64,000 nucleotides of DNA from Glycomyces harbinensis (GTDB taxonomy: Bacteria; Actinomycetota; Actinomycetes; Mycobacteriales; Micromonosporaceae). Location of the stretch: the NCBI RefSeq assembly GCF_900101745.1, contig NZ_FNAD01000014.1, positions 104,489 through 168,488 of the forward strand, given 5' to 3'. The translations under genes were made by a program, and so were the position numbers. Below are positions 52,427 through 60,992 of the stretch, one piece after another (position 1 is the stretch's first letter; each line of letters opens with the position of its first letter). Under the pieces are notes generated by a model that saw only the letters and a list, made by a program, of their open reading frames with translations, was not told where the DNA came from and did no database searches.

Positions 52427-52746
52427 AGGAAGGGCCGCACTTCGACCCTCCGGTTGCACGCCTTCGACCCCTCGGCGGCGAGTTCGAGCGCGACGTCGAG
52501 GTCGGGGGCCTCGATGACCCAGAACCCCGCGAGGAACTCCTTCGACTCCAGGAAGGGCCCGTCGGTGAACACGGCGTCGGCGCCCCGGCCGTCGATGACG
52601 GTGGCCGAGTCCGGCGACGCGAGGCCGCCGGCGAAGACCCAGTGGCCCTCGGCCTTGAGGACGTCGTTGTACGCGTTGATGTCGGCCATCTCGGCCTCGG
52701 TGGCGGAGTTGGTCCTGTGGTCGATCACGGAGACCAGGTACTGCAT
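52423..52746 (-). CDS. YCII (DGPF-motif) domain protein
   Basis: 107-residue YCII-like protein carrying the DGPF motif (TDGPFLESKEFLAGFWVIEA), the signature of proteins that partner ECF42 sigma factors. They probably form small dimers that act as sensors or feed the sigma output; mechanism unknown. First gene of the operon with the sigma factor and MFS exporter. AGGAG upstream of the ATG at 52746 (GGAGCAGCG). Confidence 0.9.
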   Translation of the reverse strand: MQYLVSVIDHRTNSATEAEMADINAYNDVLKAEGHWVFAGGLASPDSATVIDGRGADAVFTDGPFLESKEFLAGFWVIEAPDLDVALELAAEGSKACNRRVEVRPFL

Positions 52747-52799
52747 CGCTGCTCCTGCGGTGTGAAGGCGCCCTTGGCGTCGGCGCGGCGGATCGGCGG

Positions 52800-53408
52800 T
52801 CATGCTCCGGCGTATTCGGGGCGCCCGCCGGGCCGGTAGACCCCGATCGCGATCCCCTCCGGTGTGGACCGCGACGCGACGAGGTCGAGCGCGGCGTCCG
52901 GGCCGGCGTCGGGGAACAGCCGCACGCCCTGGCCGACGACCACAGGATAGGTGAACAGGGTGATCTCGTCGACCAGGCCTTGGGCGAGGAGCCAGCGGAC
53001 CAGGACGCCGCTGCCGTGCACCTGGAGCTCGCCCTCCGACCCGGCTTTCAGCGCGCGGACGGCGTCGGCGGTGTCGCCGGTGAGGACCGTCGTGTTCGCC
53101 CAGGGCGGTTCGGTGAGCGTGGTCGAGGCGACGTACTTGGGCCGCCGGTGCAGCGGGCCGGCGATGGGGTTGTCCTCGAAATCGGGCATGGCGCCCCACG
53201 AGCCGGCGAAGATCTCGTAGGTCCGCCGTCCGAACAGGAACGCGTCGGCGCGCCCGAAGACCTCGCCGAGGTACGACTCGGCCTCGCCGCCGAACAGCGG
53301 CAGGGCCCATCCGCCGCGTTCGAACCCGCCCCTGCGGTCCTCCTCGGACCCGCCGAGGCCCTGCATCACGCCGTCGACGGAGACGTGGGTAATGGTCGTG
53401 AGTTTCAT
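52800..53408 (-). CDS. RibD C-terminal / dihydrofolate reductase-like protein
   Basis: 202-residue Rossmann-like reductase. Family motifs: VSVDGVMQG at the start, FGRRTYEIFAGSW, and VHGSGVLVRWLLAQGLVDEI near the NADPH site, then PVVVGQGVRLF. Actinobacterial homologues are annotated as dihydrofolate-reductase family proteins of unproven substrate. It sits 53 bases upstream of the YCII gene on the same strand and often accompanies ECF42 operons, so it may belong to the same response. Confidence 0.87.
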   Translation of the reverse strand: MKLTTITHVSVDGVMQGLGGSEEDRRGGFERGGWALPLFGGEAESYLGEVFGRADAFLFGRRTYEIFAGSWGAMPDFEDNPIAGPLHRRPKYVASTTLTEPPWANTTVLTGDTADAVRALKAGSEGELQVHGSGVLVRWLLAQGLVDEITLFTYPVVVGQGVRLFPDAGPDAALDLVASRSTPEGIAIGVYRPGGRPEYAGA

Positions 53409-53505
53409 GGTCGCGGTTCCCTTCTGGGGGAGGGCGCCCGTTGACGCCCTCTCACCACTACCACGAACCGCTCGGCCCGGATCCGACAGATTCCGGGACC
53501 GGATT

Positions 53506-55374
53506 TCAGATTTCTTTTCGCGCCCGCTCGACGGCGGCCGGCCGCAGCTGCGCCTCGCGGACCCGCGCGACGTCCAGTTTCACGGACCGGTCGAAGGAGT
53601 AGACGCCGTTCTGCTCCTGGAAGACGTCGGTCAGCTGCGTGTAGCAGTAGCCGAACATCAGCGGGTCGTCCAGCAGCACGCCGGTGAGTCCCGCGAACCG
53701 CCGGTGGAACTCCTCCTCGGACTCGGGGGCCTTGCCGTAGCCCCACGAGCTGTCGCCGCCGCGGTCGTCGAAGGACTCGTTGGCCGTGGCGTCGGGGCGC
53801 CACCAGATGCCGCCGAACTCGCTGCAGAACCACGGCTGCCCGGAGTAGCGCACCGAGATCGGGGCGTCGCCGTCGTGCTGCACGTTGGTGTGCGGCCGGT
53901 CCTCTGCGAGCCCGGCCATCTCGGCGGCGAACTCGCCGGGGTCCTGCGTGTAGTTGTGCGAGTCCCAGACGTCCGACTCGAGGACGCGGTGCGAGTAGCC
54001 CGAGGCGTCCAGTACGGGCCTGGACGTGTCCATCGCCTTGGCGGCCAGGAACATCGCCCGCGTGACGTCGTCGAGGACCTGCGTCCGGTCGGTGAGCGGC
54101 TGGTGGGTCTCGTTGAGCCCGCACCAGCCGATGATCGACGGGTGGGAGTAGTCGCGTTCGAGCGCTTCGAGCCACTGGCCGATGAAGCCGGGCGTCGGAC
54201 GCTGGTACTCGCCGCGCACGGCGCCCTGCTCGACGGCGCCCCAGTCGCCGAACTCGCCCCAGCACAGGTAGCCGAGGCGGTCGGCGTGGAAGAGGAAGCG
54301 CTCCTCGAACACCTTCTGGTGCAGGCGGGCCCCGTTGAACCCGGCCGCGATCGACAGTTCGATGTCGCGCGCCAGGGCCTCGTCGCTCGGCGCGGTCATG
54401 AGGCCGTCGGGGTAGTAGCCCTGGTCGAGGACGAGCCGCTGGAAGACCGGGCGGCCGTTGACGAGGACGGCCTTGCCGTCGATGCTCACCGAGCGCAGCC
54501 CGGCGTACGTCTCGACCGCGTCGACGACCTCGCCTGAGCCGTCGCGCAGCACGACGGCGACGTCGTACAGGTGCGGGTCCCCGGTGTCCCACAGCCGCAC
54601 GCGGTCCGCGGGCAGCGTCAGGGTGAGCCGGGGCGACAGGTCGAGGTCGGCGCGGATGCTCGCCTCCACGACCACCCCCGCGCCGTCCCGCACGGTCGCG
54701 GCGAGCGTCCATCCGGCCCGGTCGCCGACCCGGCCGGTGTTCGCGCGCCGCAGCGGCTGCTCCAGGTGGAACGCCGAGCCGGCCACGTCGGGCGTGAGGC
54801 GCGGTCGGGCGAGCGACACGTCGGCGACCGGCTCGGCCCAGACGGTCTGCCAGATCCCGGTGGTCCGGGTGTAGAGGCACTCGTAGTTGTCGTAGCGCGT
54901 GGACTGCTTGCCCCTGGCCTGGGGCTCGTCGCGGCTGTCGCGCGCCCGCACCACGACCGCGGCGGTGCCGCTCAGGTGCCCGAGGTCGACGGTGAACGGG
55001 GTGAACCCGCCGCTGTGGCGCCCGACCTCCCGGCCGTCGACCCAGACGGTGGCGTCGTGGTCGACGGCGCCGAAGTGCAGCAGGGTGCGCCGCCCCGCCC
55101 ACGACTCGGGGACGGTGAACTCGCGCCGGTACCACACGGCGTGCAGGAAGTCGGTGTCCTCCACACCGGACAGTGCCGACTCGGGGCAGAAGGGGACGGT
55201 GATCGTCCCCTCCAGCCGCCGTTCGCGCAGGCCGCGTTCGAGGCCGGTGTCCGCCCGGTCGATCTCGAACTCCCACGGGCCGTTCAGGTTCAGCCAGTCG
55301 GGGCGGACCATCGAGGGGCGCGGGTATTCGGGGCGCGGGACCTCGCCCGGCGCGGTGGTGCCTCGCTGCGTCAC
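53506..55374 (-). CDS. Glycoside hydrolase family 2 enzyme (beta-glycosidase), second copy
   Basis: 622-residue GH2 protein with jelly-roll (about 20-185), Ig-like (about 190-300) and TIM-barrel (about 310-600) domains. The acid/base is Glu422 in GLNETHQ and the nucleophile Glu519 in CSEFGG. No signal peptide. The GTG start at 55374 has AGAGGAG upstream; a longer reading to 55473 would run through its own promoter and operator. The promoter (55456-55484) and the LacI gene at 55517 are divergent. It has the same length and general layout as the GH2 enzyme at 2399, but the active-site surroundings differ (NETHQ versus NESWG), suggesting different specificities. Confidence 0.9.
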   Translation of the reverse strand: MTQRGTTAPGEVPRPEYPRPSMVRPDWLNLNGPWEFEIDRADTGLERGLRERRLEGTITVPFCPESALSGVEDTDFLHAVWYRREFTVPESWAGRRTLLHFGAVDHDATVWVDGREVGRHSGGFTPFTVDLGHLSGTAAVVVRARDSRDEPQARGKQSTRYDNYECLYTRTTGIWQTVWAEPVADVSLARPRLTPDVAGSAFHLEQPLRRANTGRVGDRAGWTLAATVRDGAGVVVEASIRADLDLSPRLTLTLPADRVRLWDTGDPHLYDVAVVLRDGSGEVVDAVETYAGLRSVSIDGKAVLVNGRPVFQRLVLDQGYYPDGLMTAPSDEALARDIELSIAAGFNGARLHQKVFEERFLFHADRLGYLCWGEFGDWGAVEQGAVRGEYQRPTPGFIGQWLEALERDYSHPSIIGWCGLNETHQPLTDRTQVLDDVTRAMFLAAKAMDTSRPVLDASGYSHRVLESDVWDSHNYTQDPGEFAAEMAGLAEDRPHTNVQHDGDAPISVRYSGQPWFCSEFGGIWWRPDATANESFDDRGGDSSWGYGKAPESEEEFHRRFAGLTGVLLDDPLMFGYCYTQLTDVFQEQNGVYSFDRSVKLDVARVREAQLRPAAVERARKEI

Positions 55375-55455
55375 TGGGCGGTCTCCTCTGTCGCTCGATC
55401 GCGTCGCGGTCCGCGGCCTCGGCTCGGCAAGGGCTTTCTCCGCGGTCCGACGGTC

Positions 55456-55484
55456 AACATAGTGAACGTTCATCCCTGTGTCAA
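55456..55484 (-). promoter_or_regulatory. Promoter of GH2 gene with embedded operator
   Basis: On the minus strand: -35 TTGACA (55484-55479), 17-bp spacer, -10 TATGTT (55461-55456). The spacer contains the palindrome TGAACGTTCA (55463-55472). The last eight bases before the -10 (GTTCACTA overlap) match the equivalent place in the promoter at 56558. Confidence 0.78.
55463..55472. promoter_or_regulatory. LacI operator between GH2 and LacI genes
   Basis: TGAACGTTCA, perfect 10-bp palindrome with central CG, inside AGTGAACGTTCAT. Related sites at 56570-56583 (one good half, GATGTTCACT) and 56600-56615 lie before the importer operon. Predicted target of the regulator encoded at 55517. Confidence 0.78.
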
Positions 55485-55516
55485 GATGGACGTCAGTCGA
55501 GAAGGGAGGCGAGCCG

Positions 55517-56530
55517 ATGACGGAGCGTCCGAGCGGCCCGCGGCGGCCGACGATCCGAGAGGTCGCGCGCCTCGCGGGCGTGTCGCACCAGACCGTCTCG
55601 CGCTACCTCCGGTCCAGGGAGGGGCTCAAGCCCGCCACCCTCGAACGCATCGACGCGGCCGTCCTCGAACTCGACTACCGCCCGAACCTGCTCGCGAGGT
55701 CCATGCGCACCAAGCGGACCGGGCGTATCGCGGTGCTCATGCCGAACATGGTGAACAATCCCGCGCGCATGATCCACGGCGCGGCCGGCGCGGCCCACGA
55801 GGCCGGGTTCACCGTCGAGGTCGTCGCCCCCGAGGGCGGCGCCGAGGAGCGCACGGCGCGCCTGCTCGAACTCGCCGACTCCGGGCAGGTCGAGGGCATC
55901 CTGGCACTGGCCCCGATCCTGCCCTCGGTCGAGGCGCGGCTGCCCGCGGACGCCGCGGTCGTCGTCTCCGCCGACTTCGACGACAAGATGCGCGGCCTGG
56001 GCGAGCTGTCCCAGGCCGAGCCGGTGTACGAGCTGGTGGCGGGCCTGGCCGAACTCGGCCACCGGCGCCTGTTCCACGTCTCGGGGAACCTCGAGTTCGC
56101 CTCGGCCCGGGCCCGCAAGGCCGCCTACCTCGACGCCGTCGAGCGCCTCGGCCTCGAATCGGCCGGCGTCCACGACGGCGACTACAGCGGCGAGGCCGGC
56201 GTCGAGGCCATGCGCGCGCTCCCGGCCGGGCGCCTGCCGACCGCCGTGGTCGCCGCCAGCGACGGCATCGCCGCCGGGGTCGTCCGCGGCGCGAGGGACC
56301 GCGGCCTGGAGGTGCCGCGCGACCTCAGCGTCACCGGCTGGGACGACCTCGAGATCGGCCGGTACATGCCGCCCTCGCTCACCACGGTCCACGTCGACCT
56401 CCAGGGCCTGGGCCGCCGCGCGATGGCGCGCCTGGTCAAGGAGCTCTCCGGCGTCGAGCTCGCGCCGCCGACGCGGCCGCTCAACCAGGTGATCTGGCGC
56501 GAGTCGACCAGCGTGGCGCGCCGGACCTGA
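55517..56530 (+). CDS. LacI-family transcriptional regulator
   Basis: 337-residue repressor. HTH and hinge at residues 8-60 (TIREVARLAGVSHQTVSRYL, YRPNLLARSMRTKRTG), then the effector domain ending in SVTGWDDLEIGRYMPPSLTT. The ATG at 55517 was chosen as it opens the HTH and has GGGAGGCG upstream. It is encoded between the GH2 gene (divergent) and the importer operon (downstream), and both have its likely operator TGAACGTTCA or half-sites. Effector probably a sugar released by the GH2 enzyme. Confidence 0.92.
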   Translation: MTERPSGPRRPTIREVARLAGVSHQTVSRYLRSREGLKPATLERIDAAVLELDYRPNLLARSMRTKRTGRIAVLMPNMVNNPARMIHGAAGAAHEAGFTVEVVAPEGGAEERTARLLELADSGQVEGILALAPILPSVEARLPADAAVVVSADFDDKMRGLGELSQAEPVYELVAGLAELGHRRLFHVSGNLEFASARARKAAYLDAVERLGLESAGVHDGDYSGEAGVEAMRALPAGRLPTAVVAASDGIAAGVVRGARDRGLEVPRDLSVTGWDDLEIGRYMPPSLTTVHVDLQGLGRRAMARLVKELSGVELAPPTRPLNQVIWRESTSVARRT

Positions 56531-56557
56531 CGCCCGTTCCGGATTTCGGACGACGTA

Positions 56558-56586
56558 TTGACATATGGGTGGATGTTCACTAGCTT
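56558..56586 (+). promoter_or_regulatory. Promoter of third sugar-import operon
   Basis: -35 TTGACA (56558-56563), 17-bp spacer, -10 TAGCTT (56581-56586). The spacer ends in GATGTTCAC, an operator half-site in the same phase as in the GH2 promoter at 55456-55484. Confidence 0.78.
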
Positions 56587-56599
56587 CGACGGCACGCAA

Positions 56600-56615
56600 T
56601 AGTGAACGATCACTA
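56600..56615. promoter_or_regulatory. LacI operator at start of import operon
   Basis: TAGTGAACGATCACTA, inverted repeat of TAGTGA/TCACTA around ACGA, just after the predicted transcription start (about 56593). Shares AGTGAAC with the site at 55461-55472. Confidence 0.78.
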
Positions 56616-56685
56616 AATGTCGATCCGAAGGAGTGTCGATGTCTGATCGCCCTCGTACCCGTACCCTCCGGCGAAGGCCGTCGCC

Positions 56686-57606
56686 ATGACCGCGACCGAC
56701 GAACTGCGCGGCCTCCGCGATTCCCGCGCCAAGTCCAAGCCGCAGAACAAGGCCGCGTTCTGGTTCCTGCTCCCGTGGTTCCTCGGCCTGTTCGCCGTCA
56801 CCCTCGGGCCCATGGCCGCCTCGCTCTACCTGAGCTTCACGAAGTACAACCTGCTGCAACCGCCCGAGTTCATCGGCTTCGCCAACTTCGAGCGGATGCT
56901 CACCGACGAGCGCCTGCACAGCTCGCTCGCCGTCACCTTCACCTACGTGCTGGTCTCCGTCCCGATCCAGCTCGCCCTCGCCCTGGGACTGGCGATCCTG
57001 CTCGACCGCGGCATCCGCGGACTCGCCTTCTACCGCTCGGTGTTCTACCTGCCCTCGCTCCTCGGCGCGAGCGTCGCCATCGCGGTCCTGTGGCGCACCG
57101 TCTTCGGCACCGACGGCCTGTTCAACGAGGGCCTGGGGTTCCTCGGCATCGAAGGGCGCGGCTGGATCTCCGATCCCGAGACCGCGCTGTCGACCCTCAT
57201 CACCCTCAACGTGTGGACCTTCGGCTCACCTATGGTCATCTTCCTCGCCGGGCTGCGGCAGATCCCCGCGATGTACTACGAGGCCGCCGCCGTCGACGGC
57301 GCGAGCCCCCTGCGCCGCTTCACGAGCGTGACGCTGCCCCTGCTCACCCCGATCATCTTCTTCAACCTCGTCCTCCAGATCATCCACGCCTTCCAGTCGT
57401 TCACCCAGGCGTTCATCGTCTCGAGCGGCACCGGCGGACCCGTCGACTCCACCCTGTTCATCTCGCTGTACCTCTACCAGCGCGGGTTCGGGAACTTCGA
57501 CATGGGATACGCCTCGGCGCTGGCCTGGCTGCTGCTGGTCATCATCGCCGCCTTCACCGCGATCAACTTCTGGGCCTCGAAGTATTGGGTTTACTACGAT
57601 GACTGA
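56686..57606 (+). CDS. ABC sugar importer permease (MalF type)
   Basis: 306-residue permease with a short charged N-terminus and six helices. First helix AAFWFLLPWFLGLFAVTLGP; EAA loop YEAAAVDGASPLRRFTSVTL. The stop lies inside the next gene, eight bases overlapping (57599-57606). It closely parallels the permease at 5758-6705. Upstream leader of about 90 bases carries the operator; a GAAGG site precedes the ATG. No ATPase partner in the operon. Confidence 0.93.
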   Translation: MTATDELRGLRDSRAKSKPQNKAAFWFLLPWFLGLFAVTLGPMAASLYLSFTKYNLLQPPEFIGFANFERMLTDERLHSSLAVTFTYVLVSVPIQLALALGLAILLDRGIRGLAFYRSVFYLPSLLGASVAIAVLWRTVFGTDGLFNEGLGFLGIEGRGWISDPETALSTLITLNVWTFGSPMVIFLAGLRQIPAMYYEAAAVDGASPLRRFTSVTLPLLTPIIFFNLVLQIIHAFQSFTQAFIVSSGTGGPVDSTLFISLYLYQRGFGNFDMGYASALAWLLLVIIAAFTAINFWASKYWVYYDD

Positions 57607-58495
57607 CACGCTCACCAGGACCGCCGCGCCGCAGCGCGCGGCCGCCGACCGCCGCACCCGCCGCAGCCCCGGCCGCGTCCGCGCGTTCTTCAAGCACCTC
57701 TTGCTGATCGCCTGCGTCGTCGTCATGCTCTACCCCGCACTGTGGATGGTCGTCAGCTCGCTGCGGCCCAACGACGAGATCTTCCGCAGCCCCGGCCTCG
57801 TCCTGACCGACTTGGAGACCGGCAACTACGAGGCGGGCTGGAACGCCTTCGAGCACCCCTTCGGCTTCTTCATGGTGAACTCCGCGATCGTGGTGCTGGG
57901 GGCGATCGTCGGCAACCTCATCGCCTGCTCCATGGCCGCCTACGGCTTCGCCCGCCTGGAGTTCACCGGCCGCCGCTGGTGGTTCGCGATCATGCTCCTG
58001 ACGCTCATGCTGCCGGTCCACGTCATCATCGTGCCGCAGTACGTGCTGTTCTCCGAGTTCGGCTGGGTGAACACGTTCCTGCCGCTCATCGTCCCCAAGT
58101 TCCTCGCCACGGACGCGTTCTTCGTGTTCTTGATGGTGCAGTTCATCCGGGGCATCCCCAAGGAGCTCGACGAGGCCGCCCGCATCGACGGCGCCGGCCA
58201 CCCGCGCATCTACTTCCGGATCGTGCTGCCGCTCATGGTCCCCGCCCTGGCGACCACCGCGATCTTCACGTTCATCTGGACGTGGAACGACTTCTTCTCC
58301 CAGCTCATCTACCTCATCGACCCCGACATGCACACCGTGCCGCTGGCGTTGCGCGCCTTCGTGGACCAGCAGGCGGGCACCAACTGGGGCGCGACCTTCG
58401 CGATGAGCGTGGTCTCCCTCCTGCCGGTGTTCCTGGTCTTCCTGTTCGGCCAGCGCTACCTCCTGCGCGGCATCGCCACCACCGGAGGCAAATGA
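57599..58495 (+). CDS. ABC sugar importer permease (MalG type)
   Basis: 298-residue MalG-like permease. Arg-rich cytoplasmic start (about 1-32), first helix in LLLIACVVVMLYPALWMVVS, EAA loop DEAARIDGAGHPRIYFRIVL and WNDFFSQLIYLIDPDM. It overlaps the upstream permease by eight bases. In this operon the binding protein comes after the permeases, unlike the two other importers of the window. Confidence 0.93.
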   Translation: MTDTLTRTAAPQRAAADRRTRRSPGRVRAFFKHLLLIACVVVMLYPALWMVVSSLRPNDEIFRSPGLVLTDLETGNYEAGWNAFEHPFGFFMVNSAIVVLGAIVGNLIACSMAAYGFARLEFTGRRWWFAIMLLTLMLPVHVIIVPQYVLFSEFGWVNTFLPLIVPKFLATDAFFVFLMVQFIRGIPKELDEAARIDGAGHPRIYFRIVLPLMVPALATTAIFTFIWTWNDFFSQLIYLIDPDMHTVPLALRAFVDQQAGTNWGATFAMSVVSLLPVFLVFLFGQRYLLRGIATTGGK

Positions 58496-58524
58496 TGCGA
58501 CCGAGACGAGAAAGGACCCGATCG

Positions 58525-59841
58525 ATGCGACCGAGCGACCGCCTCTCGCGCCGCGCCCTCGCCAAGGCCGGACTGCTCGGCGCCGCCGGGGCCCCGCTCC
58601 TGACCTCCTGCGGCATCGGGGGCGGCGGCGAGATGGTGCTCAGCGACGAACCCGTGGAGCTGCGGCTCTCGTGGTGGGGCTCGGACCTGCGCGCGCAGCA
58701 GACGAACGAGGCCATCGCGGCCTTCCAGGCCGAGCACCCGAACATCACCGTCCGCGGCGAGTACAAGGAGTTCGGCGCCTACTGGGACGGCCTGGCGACC
58801 ACGTTCGCCGCCAACGACTCCCCGGACGTGGTGCAGATGGACGAGCAGTACTTCAAGTCCTACAGCGACCGCGGCGCCCTGGTGGACCTCAACGAGGCCG
58901 CCGAGTTCCTCGACCTCTCCAAGATCGACGCCAACCTCCTGCCGACCGGGCAGGTCGACGGCGCGCAGTTCGCGCTGCCGATCGGCTCGGGCGTGCTGGC
59001 GTTCGCCGTCAACGCGGACCTGTTCGCGCAGTACGAACTCGACCTCCCCGACGACACGACCTGGACCTGGGACGACTACGCCGCGATCTCGCTGGAGCTG
59101 ACCGAGCGCAGCGGCGGCGAGATCACCGGTTCGGGCATCACCGGCGGCGTCGACGTCGGCTCCATCCGCTACTGGACCCGGCAGCGCGGCAACGAGCTGT
59201 TCGCCGAGAACGGCGACGTCACGGTCGAACCGGAGCTGCTGGTGGAGCTGTGGGAGTACTACCTGGGCCTGATCGACTCCGGCGCGTGCGTCACCGCCGA
59301 GCAGATGGTCGAGGACACCGGCGCCGGCGTCGAGGGCGGGATGCTCGCCACCGGCAGGACCGCCTTCGGCCAGGTCCACAACACCCAGATCACCGCCCTG
59401 CGCAAGGGCAGCGGCGCCGACATGCGCCTGTTGCAGCTGCCGCAGCACGACGGGACGCCGGCGAACTTCGTCAAGCCCGGCATGTACTGGGCGGTCTCGG
59501 CGGGCAGCGAGCACCCGGCGGAGGCCTCGCTGCTCGTGGACTTCCTGGTCAACACCAAGGCCGCCGCGGACATCATCGGCACCGAGCGCGGCGTCCCGGC
59601 CAACACCGAGATCCTCGAATACCTCATTCCCCAACTGGACGAGAGCGACCGGATGGCCGTCGACTACCTCGAGGCCACCGTCCCCGGAGACCCGCTGGTC
59701 GTCGTCCCCAACGGCGCCAGCAACGTCAACCCGCTCATGACGCGCCTGGGCCAGGAGGTCTATTTCGAGGAGACGTCCCCCGAGGACGCCGCCGAGGCCT
59801 TCATCACCGAACTCCAAGGCGAGGTAGACGCCGCGAAATGA
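58525..59841 (+). CDS. ABC sugar importer, solute-binding lipoprotein
   Basis: 438-residue binding protein with a twin-arginine leader (LSRRALAKAGLLG) and lipobox ending in Cys29 (LLTSC). Mature features: LRLSWWGSDLRAQQTNEAIA and DSPDVVQMDEQYF, typical of family 1 sugar binders, and the later PTGQVDGAQFALP. AAAGGA is found 11 bases before the ATG at 58525; an ATG at 58495 overlapping the permease stop would add ten residues before the leader. Sequence resembles the binding protein at 4397 in its ligand-binding core. Confidence 0.92.
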   Translation: MRPSDRLSRRALAKAGLLGAAGAPLLTSCGIGGGGEMVLSDEPVELRLSWWGSDLRAQQTNEAIAAFQAEHPNITVRGEYKEFGAYWDGLATTFAANDSPDVVQMDEQYFKSYSDRGALVDLNEAAEFLDLSKIDANLLPTGQVDGAQFALPIGSGVLAFAVNADLFAQYELDLPDDTTWTWDDYAAISLELTERSGGEITGSGITGGVDVGSIRYWTRQRGNELFAENGDVTVEPELLVELWEYYLGLIDSGACVTAEQMVEDTGAGVEGGMLATGRTAFGQVHNTQITALRKGSGADMRLLQLPQHDGTPANFVKPGMYWAVSAGSEHPAEASLLVDFLVNTKAAADIIGTERGVPANTEILEYLIPQLDESDRMAVDYLEATVPGDPLVVVPNGASNVNPLMTRLGQEVYFEETSPEDAAEAFITELQGEVDAAK

Positions 59842-59867
59842 CACAGCGAACAGGAGCGCACCACCGC

Positions 59868-60992
59868 ATGGAACGACCGAAGCACCGCGCCGCCATCATC
59901 GGGACCGGCGGGATCGCCCACCGGCACGCGCAGGCGCTCGCCGACCTCGGCGACCGGGCCGAACTGGTCGCCGTGGCCGAAATCGACCCGGACCGGGCCG
60001 CCGCGTTCGCCGAGGAGCACTCGGTGGCGAACGTCTACGGCAGCGCCGAGGAGCTGCTCGCGAACGAGCGGCTCGACCTGGTCCACGTGTGCACGCCGCC
60101 CAAGACCCATGCGCCGCTGGCGATCGCGGCCATGAAGGCGGGCGTGCCGGTCCTGGTCGAGAAGCCCACGGCCCTCAGCCTGTCCGAAATGGACGCGATG
60201 GCCGCGGTACAGGAGGAGACCGGCGTCCCGACCCTCACCGTCTTCCAGCACCGCTACGGGTCCGCCGCCGTCCGACTGCGCCGCCTCATCCAGGCGGGCG
60301 TGCTCGGCCGCCCGCTCGTGGCGGTCTGCGAGACGCTCTGGTACCGCGACGACGCCTACTTCGCCGTCCCCTGGCGCGGCAGCTGGGAGGCCGAGGGCGG
60401 CGGCCCCACGATGGGCCACGGCATCCACCAGTTCGACCTGCTGCTCTCGGTCCTCGGACCCTGGGCCGAGATCCGGGCCGCCGCCGGGCGGCTCTCGCGG
60501 CCCACCGACACCGAGGACGTCTCGATGGCCTTGGCCCGCTTCGCGGACGGCACGCTCGCCACCGTCGTCAACTCGGTGGTCTCGCCCCGCGAGACCTCCC
60601 GGCTCCGCTTCGACTTCGAGCACGCCACCGTGGAGGTCGAGCACCTCTACGGCTACAGCGACGAGCACTGGCGCTTCACCCCGGCGCCCGGCCACGAGCG
60701 CCTGGCCGACCTGTGGGTGAACGACGCCGACGCGCCGCCCAGCGGCCACCGCCTCCAGATCGAGGCGATCCTCGACGCGTTCGACGCCGGGACCGAACCG
60801 GGCGTCTCGCTCGCCGACGCCCGCCGCACCCTCGAATTCGCCGCCGCCACGTATGCCTCGGCGTTCCGCGGCCGCCCCGTCCTGGCCGGCGAGATCGCCG
60901 GCCAGGACCCGTTCACCCGCGGCATGGACGGCGGCGCCGTCCCGTGGGCCCCTTCACTGAAGACCCTGCTTGAGAAAGACGTGAACGCATGA
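59868..60992 (+). CDS. Gfo/Idh/MocA-family dehydrogenase
   Basis: 374-residue NAD(P)-dependent sugar dehydrogenase. The Rossmann motif is AAIIGTGGIAHRHAQAL near the N-terminus; the catalytic Lys is in VEKPTAL and a likely His in GHGIHQFDLLLS (consensus G-x-x-x-D/H). Members oxidise C1-C3 hydroxyls of sugars, inositols or glycosides, often as the first step of an oxidative deglycosylation. An in-frame ATG at 59838 overlapping the binding-protein stop is an alternative start. Coupled by ATGA to the DUF6807 gene (60989). Confidence 0.9.
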   Translation: MERPKHRAAIIGTGGIAHRHAQALADLGDRAELVAVAEIDPDRAAAFAEEHSVANVYGSAEELLANERLDLVHVCTPPKTHAPLAIAAMKAGVPVLVEKPTALSLSEMDAMAAVQEETGVPTLTVFQHRYGSAAVRLRRLIQAGVLGRPLVAVCETLWYRDDAYFAVPWRGSWEAEGGGPTMGHGIHQFDLLLSVLGPWAEIRAAAGRLSRPTDTEDVSMALARFADGTLATVVNSVVSPRETSRLRFDFEHATVEVEHLYGYSDEHWRFTPAPGHERLADLWVNDADAPPSGHRLQIEAILDAFDAGTEPGVSLADARRTLEFAAATYASAFRGRPVLAGEIAGQDPFTRGMDGGAVPWAPSLKTLLEKDVNA

